Below, one piece after another: positions 9,721 to 20,895 of a DNA stretch of 64,000 nt. Under the pieces are notes generated by a model. It saw nothing but the letters and a program-made list of their open reading frames with translations. It did not search any database and was not told the origin of the DNA. Source of the DNA: Atrina japonica. Lineage: Eukaryota; Mollusca; Bivalvia; Pterioida; Pinnidae. Position 1 is the stretch's first letter; each line of letters starts with the position of its first letter. Location: NCBI GenBank assembly GCA_030159075.1, contig BROG01000366.1:260001-324000 (forward strand), given 5' to 3'. The translations under genes and the position numbers were made by a program.

Positions 9721-11896
9721 CTATATATATATATTCCTTAGTATAAAATAATCAAATGCTACTGAAATGCCAGGTACTAGATATTTGTATACCAAATGTC
9801 TTGTATACCCATCCGAAACTCAAACGATCCACCAGCAACGGCAACGGTTGAAAATAGTGTACACAATATTGGAAGTGATAATAACTTCCGTAATATGATA
9901 CACCGTAAACGTCAAACAATACATTTATCTGTAGCAATTCTACAAAAGACAAAATATGAAATTGTGCTTTTTATTAAATTTATAAGATAAAACAATTTTT
10001 TATGTCGTTAATAAAAAAAAAATTTTTTCTAGAGGATTAAATTTACTTAGTTGCTTGGGTAAACAGCGATAATAAAGCCATGACGAAATATTTAACTTGA
10101 TTGATGGACAAAAGAATATCTGAAATAACGAGTATTATTACATGTTTTATTAAATTTATCAATTAGACATGAGGTTTATTTTCACCGTTATTTTTCATTG
10201 ATTTTACTGTATTTTGATTGGCTTAATGAAAAATATCAATGTAAATGTGATATTTTTTATTAAGCCAATCAAAATACAGTGCCATGCCACTAATGAAAAT
10301 CCGATTAATTAATCCCATCTATAATGTAATGATAATTTTCAATGCATTGTTTGACTATAAACTGATCATATTTTCTAAAAAAAATGCAAATAAATGGTGA
10401 TGCCGTGGTAAAAATATTTGAACACGTCGTATCAAGAACGGATTTTCGTGTGATCTATTTATAACGCCGTATCGAAGCTAAACAAAATGGCTTCGCACAG
10501 ACTTGTTCAGTCTCGACTAAAAACAGGCGATATTATGTTTTTAAGGAGTGGGTTAAAGTGGTCGAAAGGGAATGGAAATGTTTAATGTATCCACTATCTA
10601 TGTCATCAGTTCAAAGGTTTGTAAGTACAAAAAATGAACATCGAATTGGGCGAACTTCGAAGCGAGTTTACTGTCCAGGTCTGTCGATAACTTTGGCAGG
10701 GTCTTTGGGGCATCAAGAGATGTATATCAATCAAAACCACAGGGGCACGGAATTGTTTTTAGAGTGTAATATTTTCCTCCAGGTTCCAGTTGTCATTGAG
10801 TATATTACGCTCCAGAAAGATTTCCGAGCCCCTGTGTCAAAACGTGGTTTGTTTACATTTCACAAGTCGTAGACTAGCGTACTTGTACAGAGCATCGGGT
10901 TAATCCAGGACCTAACGAAACTTAACAGGAAAATGTAATAAATAGAATATAAAACAATTGTCAAATATCCTATATTTTAAATCAACGAATTCGTTTTGAA
11001 GGAAAAATCATAAAAAATAAATGATATTACAACACGTATCTGGTTATTGTGAGGGATGGGAAAATTGCAACTACGAGGACTTCATGTGATTTGTCGATCT
11101 CTCACGATTACTAGGGATTGATTATTTTTTTCAAACAAGTGTCTAGCAAGTGTTTTTTGTTTAACAACATGTGTAACCGAAAACATCTCTAAAGACCATG
11201 TATGGTATAATAACATTCGCCCTTCTGCGAGTAAAAAGTCAACATCAGAACCTCGTACAATCACAGCAAGGATAAACACTGACCAACTAGAAGTTAGATA
11301 CAACTTATTTCAATTTACACCCATTATACTAATGATTATAGTATAATGGGTGTAAATCTAAATCCTTTCAATTCTCTGTTGTTTTTAATTTGTTTTTAAG
11401 GTATTTACAGTAATGCAGCATTTTCTGTCACTTACATATTCTTTGTATAAAATGTTTTATTTGTGCTTTCAGAGACACGATTGATGAACGAATTGAATAC
11501 CTGAAATCGAAAGTACGAAACATATTAAAAATTGACGTCACACAGGAAAATATCATCAGTGATATCCAGAGCCCGATGTATGATGTCGTAATTTCCAGCT
11601 TTTGTTTGGAATCTGCCACAAAGACAGCGGAGGAATATACGAAAGCGGTGTATCATGTAGCGAATATTCTACAAAGTGGTGGCAAAATCATAATCACCGG
11701 CGCATTAAATAATTCATATTATGTAGTCGGGGAATACAAATTTTACAGTGCATACTTAAATAGAAAACAAGTGTATCAAATATACGAGAGAGCTGGCTTT
11801 GTAATACGAATGTGGCGTGAATACAGTCGAGATGAGATGGAAATCTGTTACACCGATGAACTGAGTTTGTTTGTGATGCTAGCAGAGAAAGTGTAG
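8584..11896 (+). CDS. NNMT/PNMT/TEMT-family S-adenosylmethionine methyltransferase, three exons
   Basis: The exons are 8584-8731, 9177-9384 and 11473-11896. Splicing joins them in frame (phase 1, then phase 2) to give 259 residues, close to the roughly 260-280 usual for this family. The N-terminal region around DFNPVSYINKF (residues 14-24) fits the family. The SAM-binding motif I, LLDVGTGPS, lies at residues 59-67 at the start of exon 2, and an acidic IDISDF follows at 81-86. Exon 3 carries YDVVISSFCLESA and SGGKIIITGAL, the usual strand 4 and strand 5 core, and ends in ELSLFVMLAEKV. Family members methylate nicotinamide, amines or thioethers in the cytosol; the substrate here cannot be assigned. 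Donors are GTAATT and GTAGAA, and the acceptors before exons 2 and 3 end TCTAG and TTTCAG. A polyadenylation signal candidate, AATAAA, lies near 12131. Confidence 0.92.
9007..9087. repeat. (TA)n microsatellite in methyltransferase intron 1
   Basis: About 80 bases of alternating TA, ending about 90 bases before the exon 2 acceptor. Confidence 0.97.
9177..9384 (+). CDS. Methyltransferase exon 2 (SAM-binding motif I)
   Basis: The acceptor is ATCTAG and the donor GTAGAA. The exon starts with two bases completing Gly50 and contains LLDVGTGPS and the following acidic strand-2 end. A (TA)n array ends about 90 bases upstream of its acceptor. Confidence 0.9.
9405..9600 (-). repeat. Dispersed repeat, family E
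   Basis: The minus strand reads GTCTAATTGACAGAAACGAT and then ACTATAACTTTGGTATTATA. The same order of blocks occurs on the plus strand at 26655-26830 and 51835-52015, with shorter pieces at 25095-25145 and 35150-35200. It has no coding capacity and its nature is unknown; it may be a MITE or an untranslated retroelement piece. Confidence 0.6.
9649..9737. repeat. (TA)n microsatellite in methyltransferase intron 2
   Basis: An interrupted TA array. Confidence 0.95.
10206..10280. repeat. Near-perfect 33-base hairpin
   Basis: The left arm is 10206-10238, the loop has nine bases (10239-10247) and the right arm is 10248-10280. The arms differ at one position. The sequence includes TTTTGATTGGCTTAAT and its complement. 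It lies in methyltransferase intron 2 and would form a hairpin in the pre-mRNA. It is probably a small foldback MITE. Confidence 0.85.
10281..11310. other. Methyltransferase intron 2, no further feature
   Basis: The 104-codon frame at 10558-10872 has no recognisable motifs and no supporting splice sites, so it is not called. Confidence 0.45.
11313..11357. repeat. Perfect 18-base hairpin
   Basis: The left arm ATTTACACCCATTATACT (11313-11330) and its exact complement (11340-11357) flank a nine-base loop. It lies in intron 2, 115 bases before the exon 3 acceptor. Confidence 0.9.
11473..11896 (+). CDS. Methyltransferase exon 3 (C-terminal half, stop)
   Basis: The acceptor is GTGCTTTCAG. The first base completes Arg119. 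The exon encodes the remaining fold through to the TAG stop, and is the longest and best conserved part of the gene. Confidence 0.92.
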
Positions 11897-12127
11897 TCTC
11901 AAGGCTATACACTTTGTATTAAGTTTTATCAAGTTTTGACAGTTAATATATACAAGAAATTGTAGTAAATGTAATTGTGGGTACATATTCCTTCAATGTT
12001 TTATTATGAACATTTTCATAAATGGTCATTAAGTGGCATGTAAGACTATTGTAAAATGATTGATATATTAGTATACGGTAATACTATTGCTAGATATTTT
12101 GTGTATAAATGCCAAAATTCAGGAAAA

Positions 12128-12137
12128 CAAAATAAAA
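12128..12137 (+). promoter_or_regulatory. Candidate polyadenylation signal of the methyltransferase
   Basis: An AATAAA lies about 235 bases downstream of the stop codon, inside an A-rich run. Position and motif are the only support. Confidence 0.4.
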
Positions 12138-12289
12138 AATAAAAAGTTGGTTTGGTTTATTGTTGAGTTGATATGAGCCATAGCGATCCAATCTCATTAG
12201 TAATGTCCACTCCAAGATGGATCGGATGTTGGGATTTGTAACATATATATTTTATATTCTGTAAGCCAGCAATATAACTCAGTGTAAAA

Positions 12290-12605
12290 AATATCAGATA
12301 CCAAAGTATAAATCTTTAGGATGTCCAGGATACAGATACAAATCTGGTAAAAATTGACAAATACGGACCTCTAGAAATCAAGATGTGGGATCAGGTGCCA
12401 TGGAGGAGTAAGCATCCCCTGTCGACTGTCACACCCACCGTGAGTCCACAGTCAAATCCAAATAAAATTTGTGAGGTACAGACGTCTCAACAACCGCCAA
12501 TGAACAAGCACTTCAACATTTTACTTAGTGAAACAGATTAATCGCAAACAAGGTTATTATACCGACCGTAAAATTTGCGGAACGTTGACATCAAACGCGG
12601 TTTTC
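12290..12605 (-). mobile_element. Tail A copy, well preserved
   Basis: On the minus strand it contains the ACTCACGGTGGGTGTGACAG block, CTCCTCCATGGCACCTGATC, and the terminal segment ending in GATACCAAAGTATAAAT in reverse. No reverse transcriptase is attached. Confidence 0.8.
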
Positions 12606-12689
12606 GATATCCCTGTGTCAATAATTTTTCAGTGAGTAGTTTACATCTGCATATGTTGAACACGCCCTGGTATATCGGATCATTGTGTT

Positions 12690-13802
12690 GAAGATGTTTT
12701 GATACTGTGAACTTGAGAAAAATTGTGTGTCTTCAAATTTTTAAGTATCCACATCTGATTACACCGTTTCTGGAATAAGCAACTGTACAGTATTGTACTG
12801 GAATTTTTCCTTAGCGGCTGTCTATCTTGGTAAGCAGTAAAGATAAAGGTTTAGTAGAACATTTGCTGGATCCTGCTATATACTTCTGATATATAGGGTT
12901 TTGTGAAGTTGAGGTATCCAATATAAATATGGTAGCTCAAAATCAGTACCGGTTGTAGGTACATCAAAAGAGTGTAATACGGACACGTGGTTTTGTAGGA
13001 TCTCGTCCATTGAAAGTGGGTTACATGTGTATGCAGGATTACCAGAATTCGTATTAAACCCTAGATCTTCTAATCAACAATTATAGTAATGTGCCTTACA
13101 AATAAAAACTGTATTATTTTAGGCTTTGTATGCTGGGACCAGTACATATTGGTCATATAATAAATCCAGCTCGGTTACTATTTCGGTTACCCAAACGGGA
13201 TACGACCAGTTGTCCGGAAGGAGTCAACGTCCTCTGCTGCCAGCATGCCACACCCGTCGCAAATGTTACATGGAAACCTCTCGAGTTCAGTGAAAATGTC
13301 GGTGAAATTGTCATTGCTATGTACTTCTGATATGTAGGGTTTTATGAAGTTGAGGTATCCAATATAAATATGGTAGATCAAAATCAGTACCGGTTGTAGG
13401 TACATCAAAAGAGTGTAATACGGACACATGGTTTTGTAGGATCGCGTCCATTGAAAGTGGGCTACATGTGTATGCAGGATTACCAGAAATCGTATTAAAC
13501 CCTAGATCTTCTAATCAACAATTATAGTAATGTGCCTTACAAATAAAAACTGTATTATTTTAGGCTTTGTATGCTGGGACCAGTACATATTGGTCATGTA
13601 ATCTATCCAGCTCGATTACCACTTCTGGATCACTAAATACAGAGGGATAACGTGTTTTCATAGTTCCTTTAAGTTTTCGAATACGAGATTTTATTAACCA
13701 TCGTATAGCTGTTTGCCATACAGACAAAGCGTCTGGTTCCACGCCTTCATGTTTGGCCCATTGTCTGGCGAAATCTTTGACATACTGAAATTCTGTCACC
13801 AA
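12690..13802 (-). pseudogene. Reverse transcriptase N-terminal region, internally duplicated and broken
   Basis: Minus-strand frames give a continuous 80-codon stretch (13802-13560) ending ELDRLHDQYVLVPAYKA, where relatives have VPADKA. Then come pieces equivalent to NPAYT, LPYLYWIPQLHK, and finally AGSSKCSTKPLSLLLTK at about 12880-12830. The LYWIPQLHK and CSTKPLS blocks are the finger region of Penelope-type reverse transcriptases. A 441-base-offset duplication (12885-13162 and 13326-13603) and a tail B fragment (about 13190-13310) interrupt the order, so this is a rearranged relic. Confidence 0.7.
12885..13603. repeat. Direct duplication, offset 441 bases
   Basis: A block of about 275 bases occurs at 12885-13162 and again at 13326-13603 with only scattered differences. 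Both contain CAGTACCGGTTGTAGGTACA and AGGCTTTGTATGCTGGGACC. The spacer holds a tail B fragment. Confidence 0.9.
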
Positions 13803-14099
13803 TTAAAGGAACGGGCTTCGTGGTATCTTGGACCAAGCTCGACTTTTATTTTTTGGATTTTTATCTTATTGCCGTTTGTAATGTTGTACATTTTGTGACT
13901 TTGGTCCAAGGTTTCGTAACATATTGGCCCCGGGGATACATTTAAAGCATTGACAAAACAAATTATAAAAAAATCACTAAAGGGCATTTTTTATTGACCT
14001 ATGATGCCGTCTCTATATCATTATTTGGATATAGGATTTTTTAATTACAGTCCAGAAACTTCTTTATAATGTGTGTCGAAATAGAGTAAAAACGAAGAG

Positions 14100-14480
14100 G
14101 AACCAATGGATAATCGAAACTCAAGTCCATTGTAACAAGACGAATTAGATATACAATTGGTCTAAACATGAAGAACAATTGCGAATCCCAAACGGGATAA
14201 GACCAGGTGTCCGGAAGGAGTCATCGTCCTCTACTGCCAGCATGCCACACCCGTCGCAAATGTTACATGGAAATATCTCGAGTTCAGTGAAAAGGTCAAG
14301 TTCGGTGAAATTGTCATCAAATACTTTTTTATATGATTGGCGAAAGGGGGTCACTGTCTGTGGACGTGCTCCAGTATATTATCTAATATTCCTGAGAGGG
14401 GGACTTCATATTGTTTTACGAGATCCCCGTATCGACCTTAAAACGTCTTTAACGACTATTTAAAGAGTTCAACAACGTCA
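14100..14480 (-). mobile_element. Tail B copy
   Basis: On the minus strand it reads in pieces as FTELDLFTELEIFPCNICDG, then CGMLAVEDDDSFRTPGL and IPFGIRNCSSC. The block is read through in frame for about 69 codons, so tail B may once have been part of the element's protein rather than untranslated. Confidence 0.7.
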
Positions 14481-14878
14481 TCTTGTGTAAGTAGTTTAAT
14501 CGCGAGTCGTTAATATACAATTAAAATTGAATACTAACAGCTTTTGATTATTCTTATAGCTGAAACTCGGGAATTGTACTTAAGGAAAATCTTTGCACAA
14601 AGGCAGTGATCAAATTCAGTGGAGTAAAACTTTTAATATTTATATGAAATTTACAAAAATAATTGAAATGAATTTTTTTATGTACTTAATGCTATGAGAA
14701 AAATAGTTATACTGAGTCAGTTCAATCCAGTGGTTGTCAAGTTAAACTCATTTTTCACTCATTTGCATTAAGTACAGTTTAACCTAGCAACATTGGTATT
14801 GTGGTATTTCCATAGTTTTATTTATTCTCGAGAAGACATTTTTTCTTAGACACACACACAAAATGTATAAAACAACTG

Positions 14879-14879
14879 C

Positions 14880-14910
<31 letters not shown>
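14879..14910. repeat. (AAT)n microsatellite
   Basis: About ten AAT/ATA triplets. Confidence 0.9.
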
Positions 14911-14937
14911 TAATAACAGCAAAACAGAAATTGCCAT

Positions 14938-15065
14938 TATGGCACCTGATCCCACCTCTGAATTTCCAGAAGTTCATGTTTGTCCAATGTTCACCAGATA
15001 TGTATATTGTATCCTGGACATCCTGAAGATTTATGCGTCGATGTCTAATATTTTTATATTAGTGA
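14938..15065 (+). mobile_element. Tail A fragment
   Basis: A plus-strand terminal piece: ATGGCACCTGATCCCACCTC, then TATCCTGGACATCCTGAAGA and the end TTTTTATAT. Confidence 0.75.
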
Positions 15066-15239
15066 GTCCACTGGACAATTATAACATGCCGTAATAACTG
15101 GACAAACAAGGACACATTTGAAAGCAGGTGAGATCCGACATCTACTGCCGAGCGGTCAACGAACGATCTATAGTACATAATATATACACTGTACTTTAAT
15201 TTATACATATGAGTCAGTTGTTTCTAAGTACGTAAACAT

Positions 15240-15766
15240 GAAGAATTACCAATGAATAATCGAAACGCCAGTCCATTAAAATACGACACATTGGATGTTA
15301 CGAAAAATAGTCTCAACACGAAGAGCTATAATTACTGCCAATCCCATACAGGATAGAATCGGGTGTACGGAAGGAGTCAGAGTCCCTTGTTAACATGCCA
15401 CACCCGTCGCAAAGGTTATATGGATACCCCTTGAATTCGGTGTAAAGGTCAAGCTCGGTGAAAATGTCACAAGTTAGTAATAACAAAACATTAATAAGAG
15501 ATGCATGCCCTGGCATAACGTTTAAGTAGTAAAAAAGTTATATATGCAGGTGTGTTGCTGTCTGTCGTCTCATTGATATCAAGCTGAGCAGGATACATCT
15601 GGACGAGGTAATTCTGAAATTCTGGATTATTTATATATAAAATGTCGTTAATGTTCCTGTAAATAAACCTAAACCGAGATCCTAACTGTGTCTTCCCTGT
15701 GGAGAACAGATAATATAAATTCCGCTTCATACGGATACAAAATGTCAGACAGGAGAGGGACACCAT
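15240..15766 (-). pseudogene. Reverse transcriptase relic joined to tail B
   Basis: The minus strand gives a diverged palm block (FIYRNINDILYINNPEFQNY, where relatives have FRYIDDVLSINN), then MYPAQLDINETTDSNTPAYI and RYARACISY. This runs into tail B (DIFTELDLYTEF and CDGCGML). The catalytic aspartates are altered and stops are present. This copy directly links tail B with the same reverse transcriptase type that carries tail A elsewhere. Confidence 0.75.
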
Positions 15767-15921
15767 TGATACTCGTTGAAAGGACGACTATCTGCTTGAA
15801 AACCTTTTCCACAAATACCATGAAAACACCACCATTTTGGTAATATCATCTTCAGTGTGCTTGCTATTGGAATCAGAGTGTTCCTTCACGAAAAAAGGTT
15901 CTTCATGACCTAACAGTAACT

Positions 15922-16370
15922 ATAATATATATATATATATATTGTACGAAGACATGGGTGGAGTATGTTAACTACAGTGTGTAGGTGACATGGGTAGTGT
16001 GTGTGTTAACTACAGTTTGAAGCTGACAATGGTAGTGTGTGTGTGTGTGTGTGTGTTAACTACAGTTTGTAGATGACATGGGTGTGTGTGGTTAGTGTTA
16101 AGCTACAGTTTGTAGATTACAGTTTGGGACATGAAGTGTTGTGTTTTCCTGTTAATTTCAGGGGCTTTGTAGTGAATTCATTTTAGTAATCATGTGTAAC
16201 CATAGTCTTTGTTTTATATTATGTATATGGTGTGTCTTTATTTTATGTACATGATACATACACTTGTGTGTGTATTTATTTGTATGTATGTATTGTATGT
16301 ATGTATGTATGTATGTATGTATGTGTGTATGTAATGTATGTATACCAATACATGTGTGTGTGTTCCGTCA
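15922..16370. repeat. TA, GT and GTAT microsatellites
   Basis: A TA run (15922-15943), repeated GTAGTGTGTGTGT/AACTACAGTTTG units up to about 16130, and GTAT tetramers at about 16283-16345. Confidence 0.9.
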
Positions 16371-17430
16371 TCGTTTTTTTTACAGAACCATTAAAACACA
16401 CTGACCAATACATTTGCAAAATCCTCTCGAAAACAAGTTATTCCGTCAGTTTTTTACAGAACTGTGACATGAAGTTGTTGTGTTATTCCGTCATCGTTTT
16501 TTTTTTACAGAACCTTAAATTTCAGGGTTATTCCGTCTTTTTTTTAGGTTAAACACACGTGAATTCATTTTCGAAAACAAGTAATCACATTTCTTAAAAT
16601 CAATTAATGCACTGTAACCAAAATCCATCTACTTTTTCGTCACTGCAATTAAACACACGGCGTCTGTCCAAAATCCTTTATTTTTTTTTTATTAAATACA
16701 TGACATATATGATCTCGTGTCATCGTTTTTTTTTATTATACCATACATTTCCAAAATAAACACCGTGTGTGTGTATTTTCCATTCTGTATGTTATGTATG
16801 TATGAACCATTAAATACATGTACATTAAAATTCTCTCGTTATGTATGTTTTTTATGTATGTATGTATGTATCCTCTCGATATGTATGGTTTTATTTAGTC
16901 AATAATTTCTTTTCGCTTATTCCGTCAGATTCGAAAATACACGTGACCAATACATTTCCAAAATCCTCTCGAAAACAAGTTATCCCGTCATCGTTTTTTT
17001 ACAGACCAAAACACGTGACCAATAAACACAAAATCGTCGACCAATCGTTTTTTTATAAATTCCAATACATCCAAAATCTCGAAAACAAGTTATTCCGTCA
17101 TCGTTTTTTTACAGAACCATTAAATACACGTGACCAATACATTTCCAAAATCCTCTCGAAAACAAGTTATTCCGTCATCGTTTTTTTACAGAACCATTAA
17201 ATACACGTGACCAATACATTTCCAAAATCCTCTCGAAAACAAGTTATTCCGTCATCGTTTTTTTAACAGAACCATTAAACACACGTGACCAATACATTTC
17301 CAAAATCCTCTCGAAAACAAGTTATTCCGTCATCGTTTTTTTTTACAGAACCATTAAACACACGTGACCAATACATTTCCAAAATCCTCTCGAAAACAAG
17401 TTATTCCGTCATCAGTTTTTTACAGAACCA
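16371..17430. repeat. Minisatellite, 77-79-base unit
   Basis: At least five well-ordered units lie between about 17034 and 17430. The phrase ACAGAACCAT recurs at 17111, 17188, 17266, 17345 and 17422, so spacing is 77-79 bases. Each unit holds ACACGTGACCAATACATTTC and TCGAAAACAAGTTATTCCGT. Differences are mainly in the length of the T run. The 5' part (16371-17033) holds shorter and scrambled units mixed with GTAT tetramers. Confidence 0.9.
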
Positions 17431-17935
17431 TAGACTTTTTTCTATGTAGTAATAGAAAATTCTAGTTTTTAAAGTACTTTTCGTGCAATTGCAGTAGTAT
17501 TTCTCACTTATTTTATTCAAACATATAAGAGTTGTGCTCACATATTGTGAGTGTTACAATGTATGTACTAGAGAATTTATTAAAACTTAACCCTATACAT
17601 TTTGTTACTGTTTGTTTTTGTTATTTACATACTGAGCAAATTACTCAAAGAACTTTTAAGATCTTGGCCTTAATTTACTTGGCTGCGAAATATTCCATAT
17701 ATATTTATGCGGAAAAAAAACTAACATATTTTGGCAGTGAAGCTGTTTATTGTGCGTACTTAATACTATGTAACTAATATAAATATTGTCGTCTTTCACT
17801 TGATAAAGGCCATGGGGCCGAAAATTTGTGAATAATGAGTGTTTTACTGTTTTTTCGCATAACGATACTTCCCTTTGGAGGACATTGAATTTTATTATGA
17901 TATATATATTATAATAGATATATATATATATATTA
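17431..17935. other. No recognisable feature
   Basis: AT-rich DNA. The 81-codon frame at 17532-17777 has no recognisable motif and no splice support. Confidence 0.4.
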
Positions 17936-17936
17936 T

Positions 17937-18838
17937 GGTTGTCAACGAATGACTCGGTTAACCGAGTACTCGTCGGATGGTTCGATTATCAAATACTAAA
18001 ATCAGTATTCGGTTACACGAATAGAATTTAAAAATAACTTGTACTTTGCATGTTTTAAATATACAGAAAAAACATTGTCTAACTGATTTAACCCACCGTC
18101 TATCCTCGTTATATACGTGTTTATACAACATTTATTGTCTTTATACGTGTCGCTTGATTTGCTAAATCCAGCGGGAGTTGTTTGTATTTTATATAGGAGA
18201 GATATGCATGTAATGAATTGTTTTCAGTAAAATATACTGTCCATGATAATTTAGTATTAAGATAATTTTTTCATTATTTTCGTTAAACCAGCGATATGCA
18301 ACGCTTAGTCGCTGTTTTAAAAGAGAAAATACCGCAATTGGGAAAACAACTACATGCACATATACTTATTTTAAACATGTCATTGAATAAAACGATACAT
18401 TGCTGAATCCATGTAGGGTAATGGGGTTCCAAATCATTTTAAATTTAAATTTGGTTGAATTTACTAAAACTAAACATTGAAAGATTATCGGGGAGCATAT
18501 TACTGAATATTCTAGAATTGGCTCTTGATAGATTTACGCCCGCTGATTCCTTCATGTTTGATTATAAAGCTACCAATGTGGTATTTTAGATAAGACAAAA
18601 TTGTCCTTACATAGTAACTGGATGTGATAAAATGATCCACAGAGCTTTTAAAATTAAACATTTTCCCGGATACAGTGGGAGCAAGATAATATACCTCCTC
18701 GGACAAAAAATTTTCCGTGCACTTCCCACTTTGAATAATTTCTGGATCTGCAACTGCAATATTACATAAGTGACCGAGTAATCGAGTACTCGATCGGAAA
18801 AACATTCGGTTAGTCGGTTACTAGGTATTGACTGATTT
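17937..18838. mobile_element. Possible non-autonomous DNA element with imperfect inverted ends
   Basis: The left end (TGACTCGGTTAACCGAGTAC then TCG) and the right end (CCGAGTAATCGAGTACTCGA then TCGG) share inverted CGAGTACTCG-type cores about 850 bases apart. That resembles a hAT-like MITE but no target duplication is clear. The 97-codon minus frame at 18512-18805 is unidentified. Confidence 0.35.
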
Positions 18839-18839
18839 T

Positions 18840-18977
<138 letters not shown>

Positions 18978-19871
18978 ATATAGGCATATTCCAAAGTAGG
19001 TTTGTGTATTAGTAATTAGGTAGGTAACTAAGTAGGTAGAAAGTTAGTTAGGGAGATATTTAGGTAAGTAGGTATGTATATAAGTAATCAGGTAGGGTAG
19101 GTAAGTAGGTAGGACGTTATTAAGGTAGATATGTAGTAATGTAGGAAGGTATCAAGTTAAGTAGGTATTCAAGTAGGTAGTAAGGTAACTAAGTGGGAAG
19201 TTAAGACGGTAGATATATAGTTAGTTAGGTAAGTAAGGAGATAGGAAGATTAATATGTAGATATTTAGCAGGGTATATAGATAAGTGGTTAATCATAAGT
19301 AGATATGTAGAAAGGTAGATAGGTAGATAAATATGTATGTAAAGTCAAACCTCGTTATCTTGAAGTCGTCGAGACCAAGCAAAAAATTCGAGATAAACGG
19401 GTCCTCGAGTTAAAAGGTCTGTCACTAAATACAATCCTGATTCCTCTCTTGAACATTTCAGTAATTGCCGGAATACTTTTAGACCTAAATGAATATCGTT
19501 TGTCTCTTATCTTATTGTCAGTATATGTGCAAGCTGACAGCCACACAAACCGTGTGTATTGTCAAACAATGAAGCAAAATAAAAATGCAAAAGCAAAGTA
19601 AATAAAGCTCAATTAATTATCTTTGAGTATTTATTTTTTATTTCGCAAATGTATTGTCAAATAAACATCACTTACATTTTAATAGGAACATCCCATGCTG
19701 CTTTCTAGCTATAGATCACTGAAGTGACACTATCATTATACATTTAAGAAAGGAAAGTCACTTTGAATAATTTCTGGATCTGCAACTGCAATATTACATA
19801 AGTGACCGAGTAATCGAGTACTCGATCGGAAAAACATTCGGTTAGTCGGTTACTAGGTATTGACTGATTTT

Positions 19872-20120
<249 letters not shown>

Positions 20121-20895
20121 ATAAAGACATATTCCAAAGTAGGTTTATGTATAAGTAATTAGGTAGGTAACTAAGTAGATAGAAAGTTAGTTAGGGAGAT
20201 ATTTAGGTAAGTAGGTATGTATATAAGTAATCAGGTAGGGTAGGTAAGTAGGTAGGACGTTATTAAGGTAGATATGTAGTAATGTAGGAAGGTATCAAGT
20301 TAAGTAGGTATTCAAGTAGGTAGTAAGGTAACTAAGTGGGAAGTTAAGACGGTAGATATATAGTTAGTTAGGTAAGTAAGGAGATATGAAGATTAATATG
20401 TAGATATTTAGCTGGGTATATAGATAAGTGGTTAATCATAAGTAGATATGTAGAAAGGTAGATAGGTAGATAAATATGTATGTAAAGTCAAACCTTTATC
20501 TTGAGTAGACCAAGCAAAAAGTTCGAGATAAACGGGTCCTCGAGTTAAAAGGTCTGTCACTAAATACAATCCTGATTCCTCTCTTGAACATTTCAGTAAT
20601 TGCCGGAATACTTTTAGACCTAAATGAATATCGTTTGTCTCTTATCTTATTGTCAGTATATGTGCAAGCTGACAGCCACACAAACCGTGTGTTTTGTCAA
20701 ACAATAAAGCAAAATAAAAATGCAAAAGCAAAGTAGATAAAACTCAATTAATTATCTTTGAGTATTTATTTTTTATTTCGCAAATGTATTGTCAAATAAA
20801 CATCACTTACATTTTAATAGGAACATCCCATGCTGCTTTCTAGCTATAAATCACTGAAGTGACACTATCATTATACATTTAAGAACGGAAAGTCT

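Noticed and set aside
10558..10872. A 104-codon frame in methyltransferase intron 2
   Set aside because: There are no motifs, no matching splice sites and no codon pattern different from the flanks.
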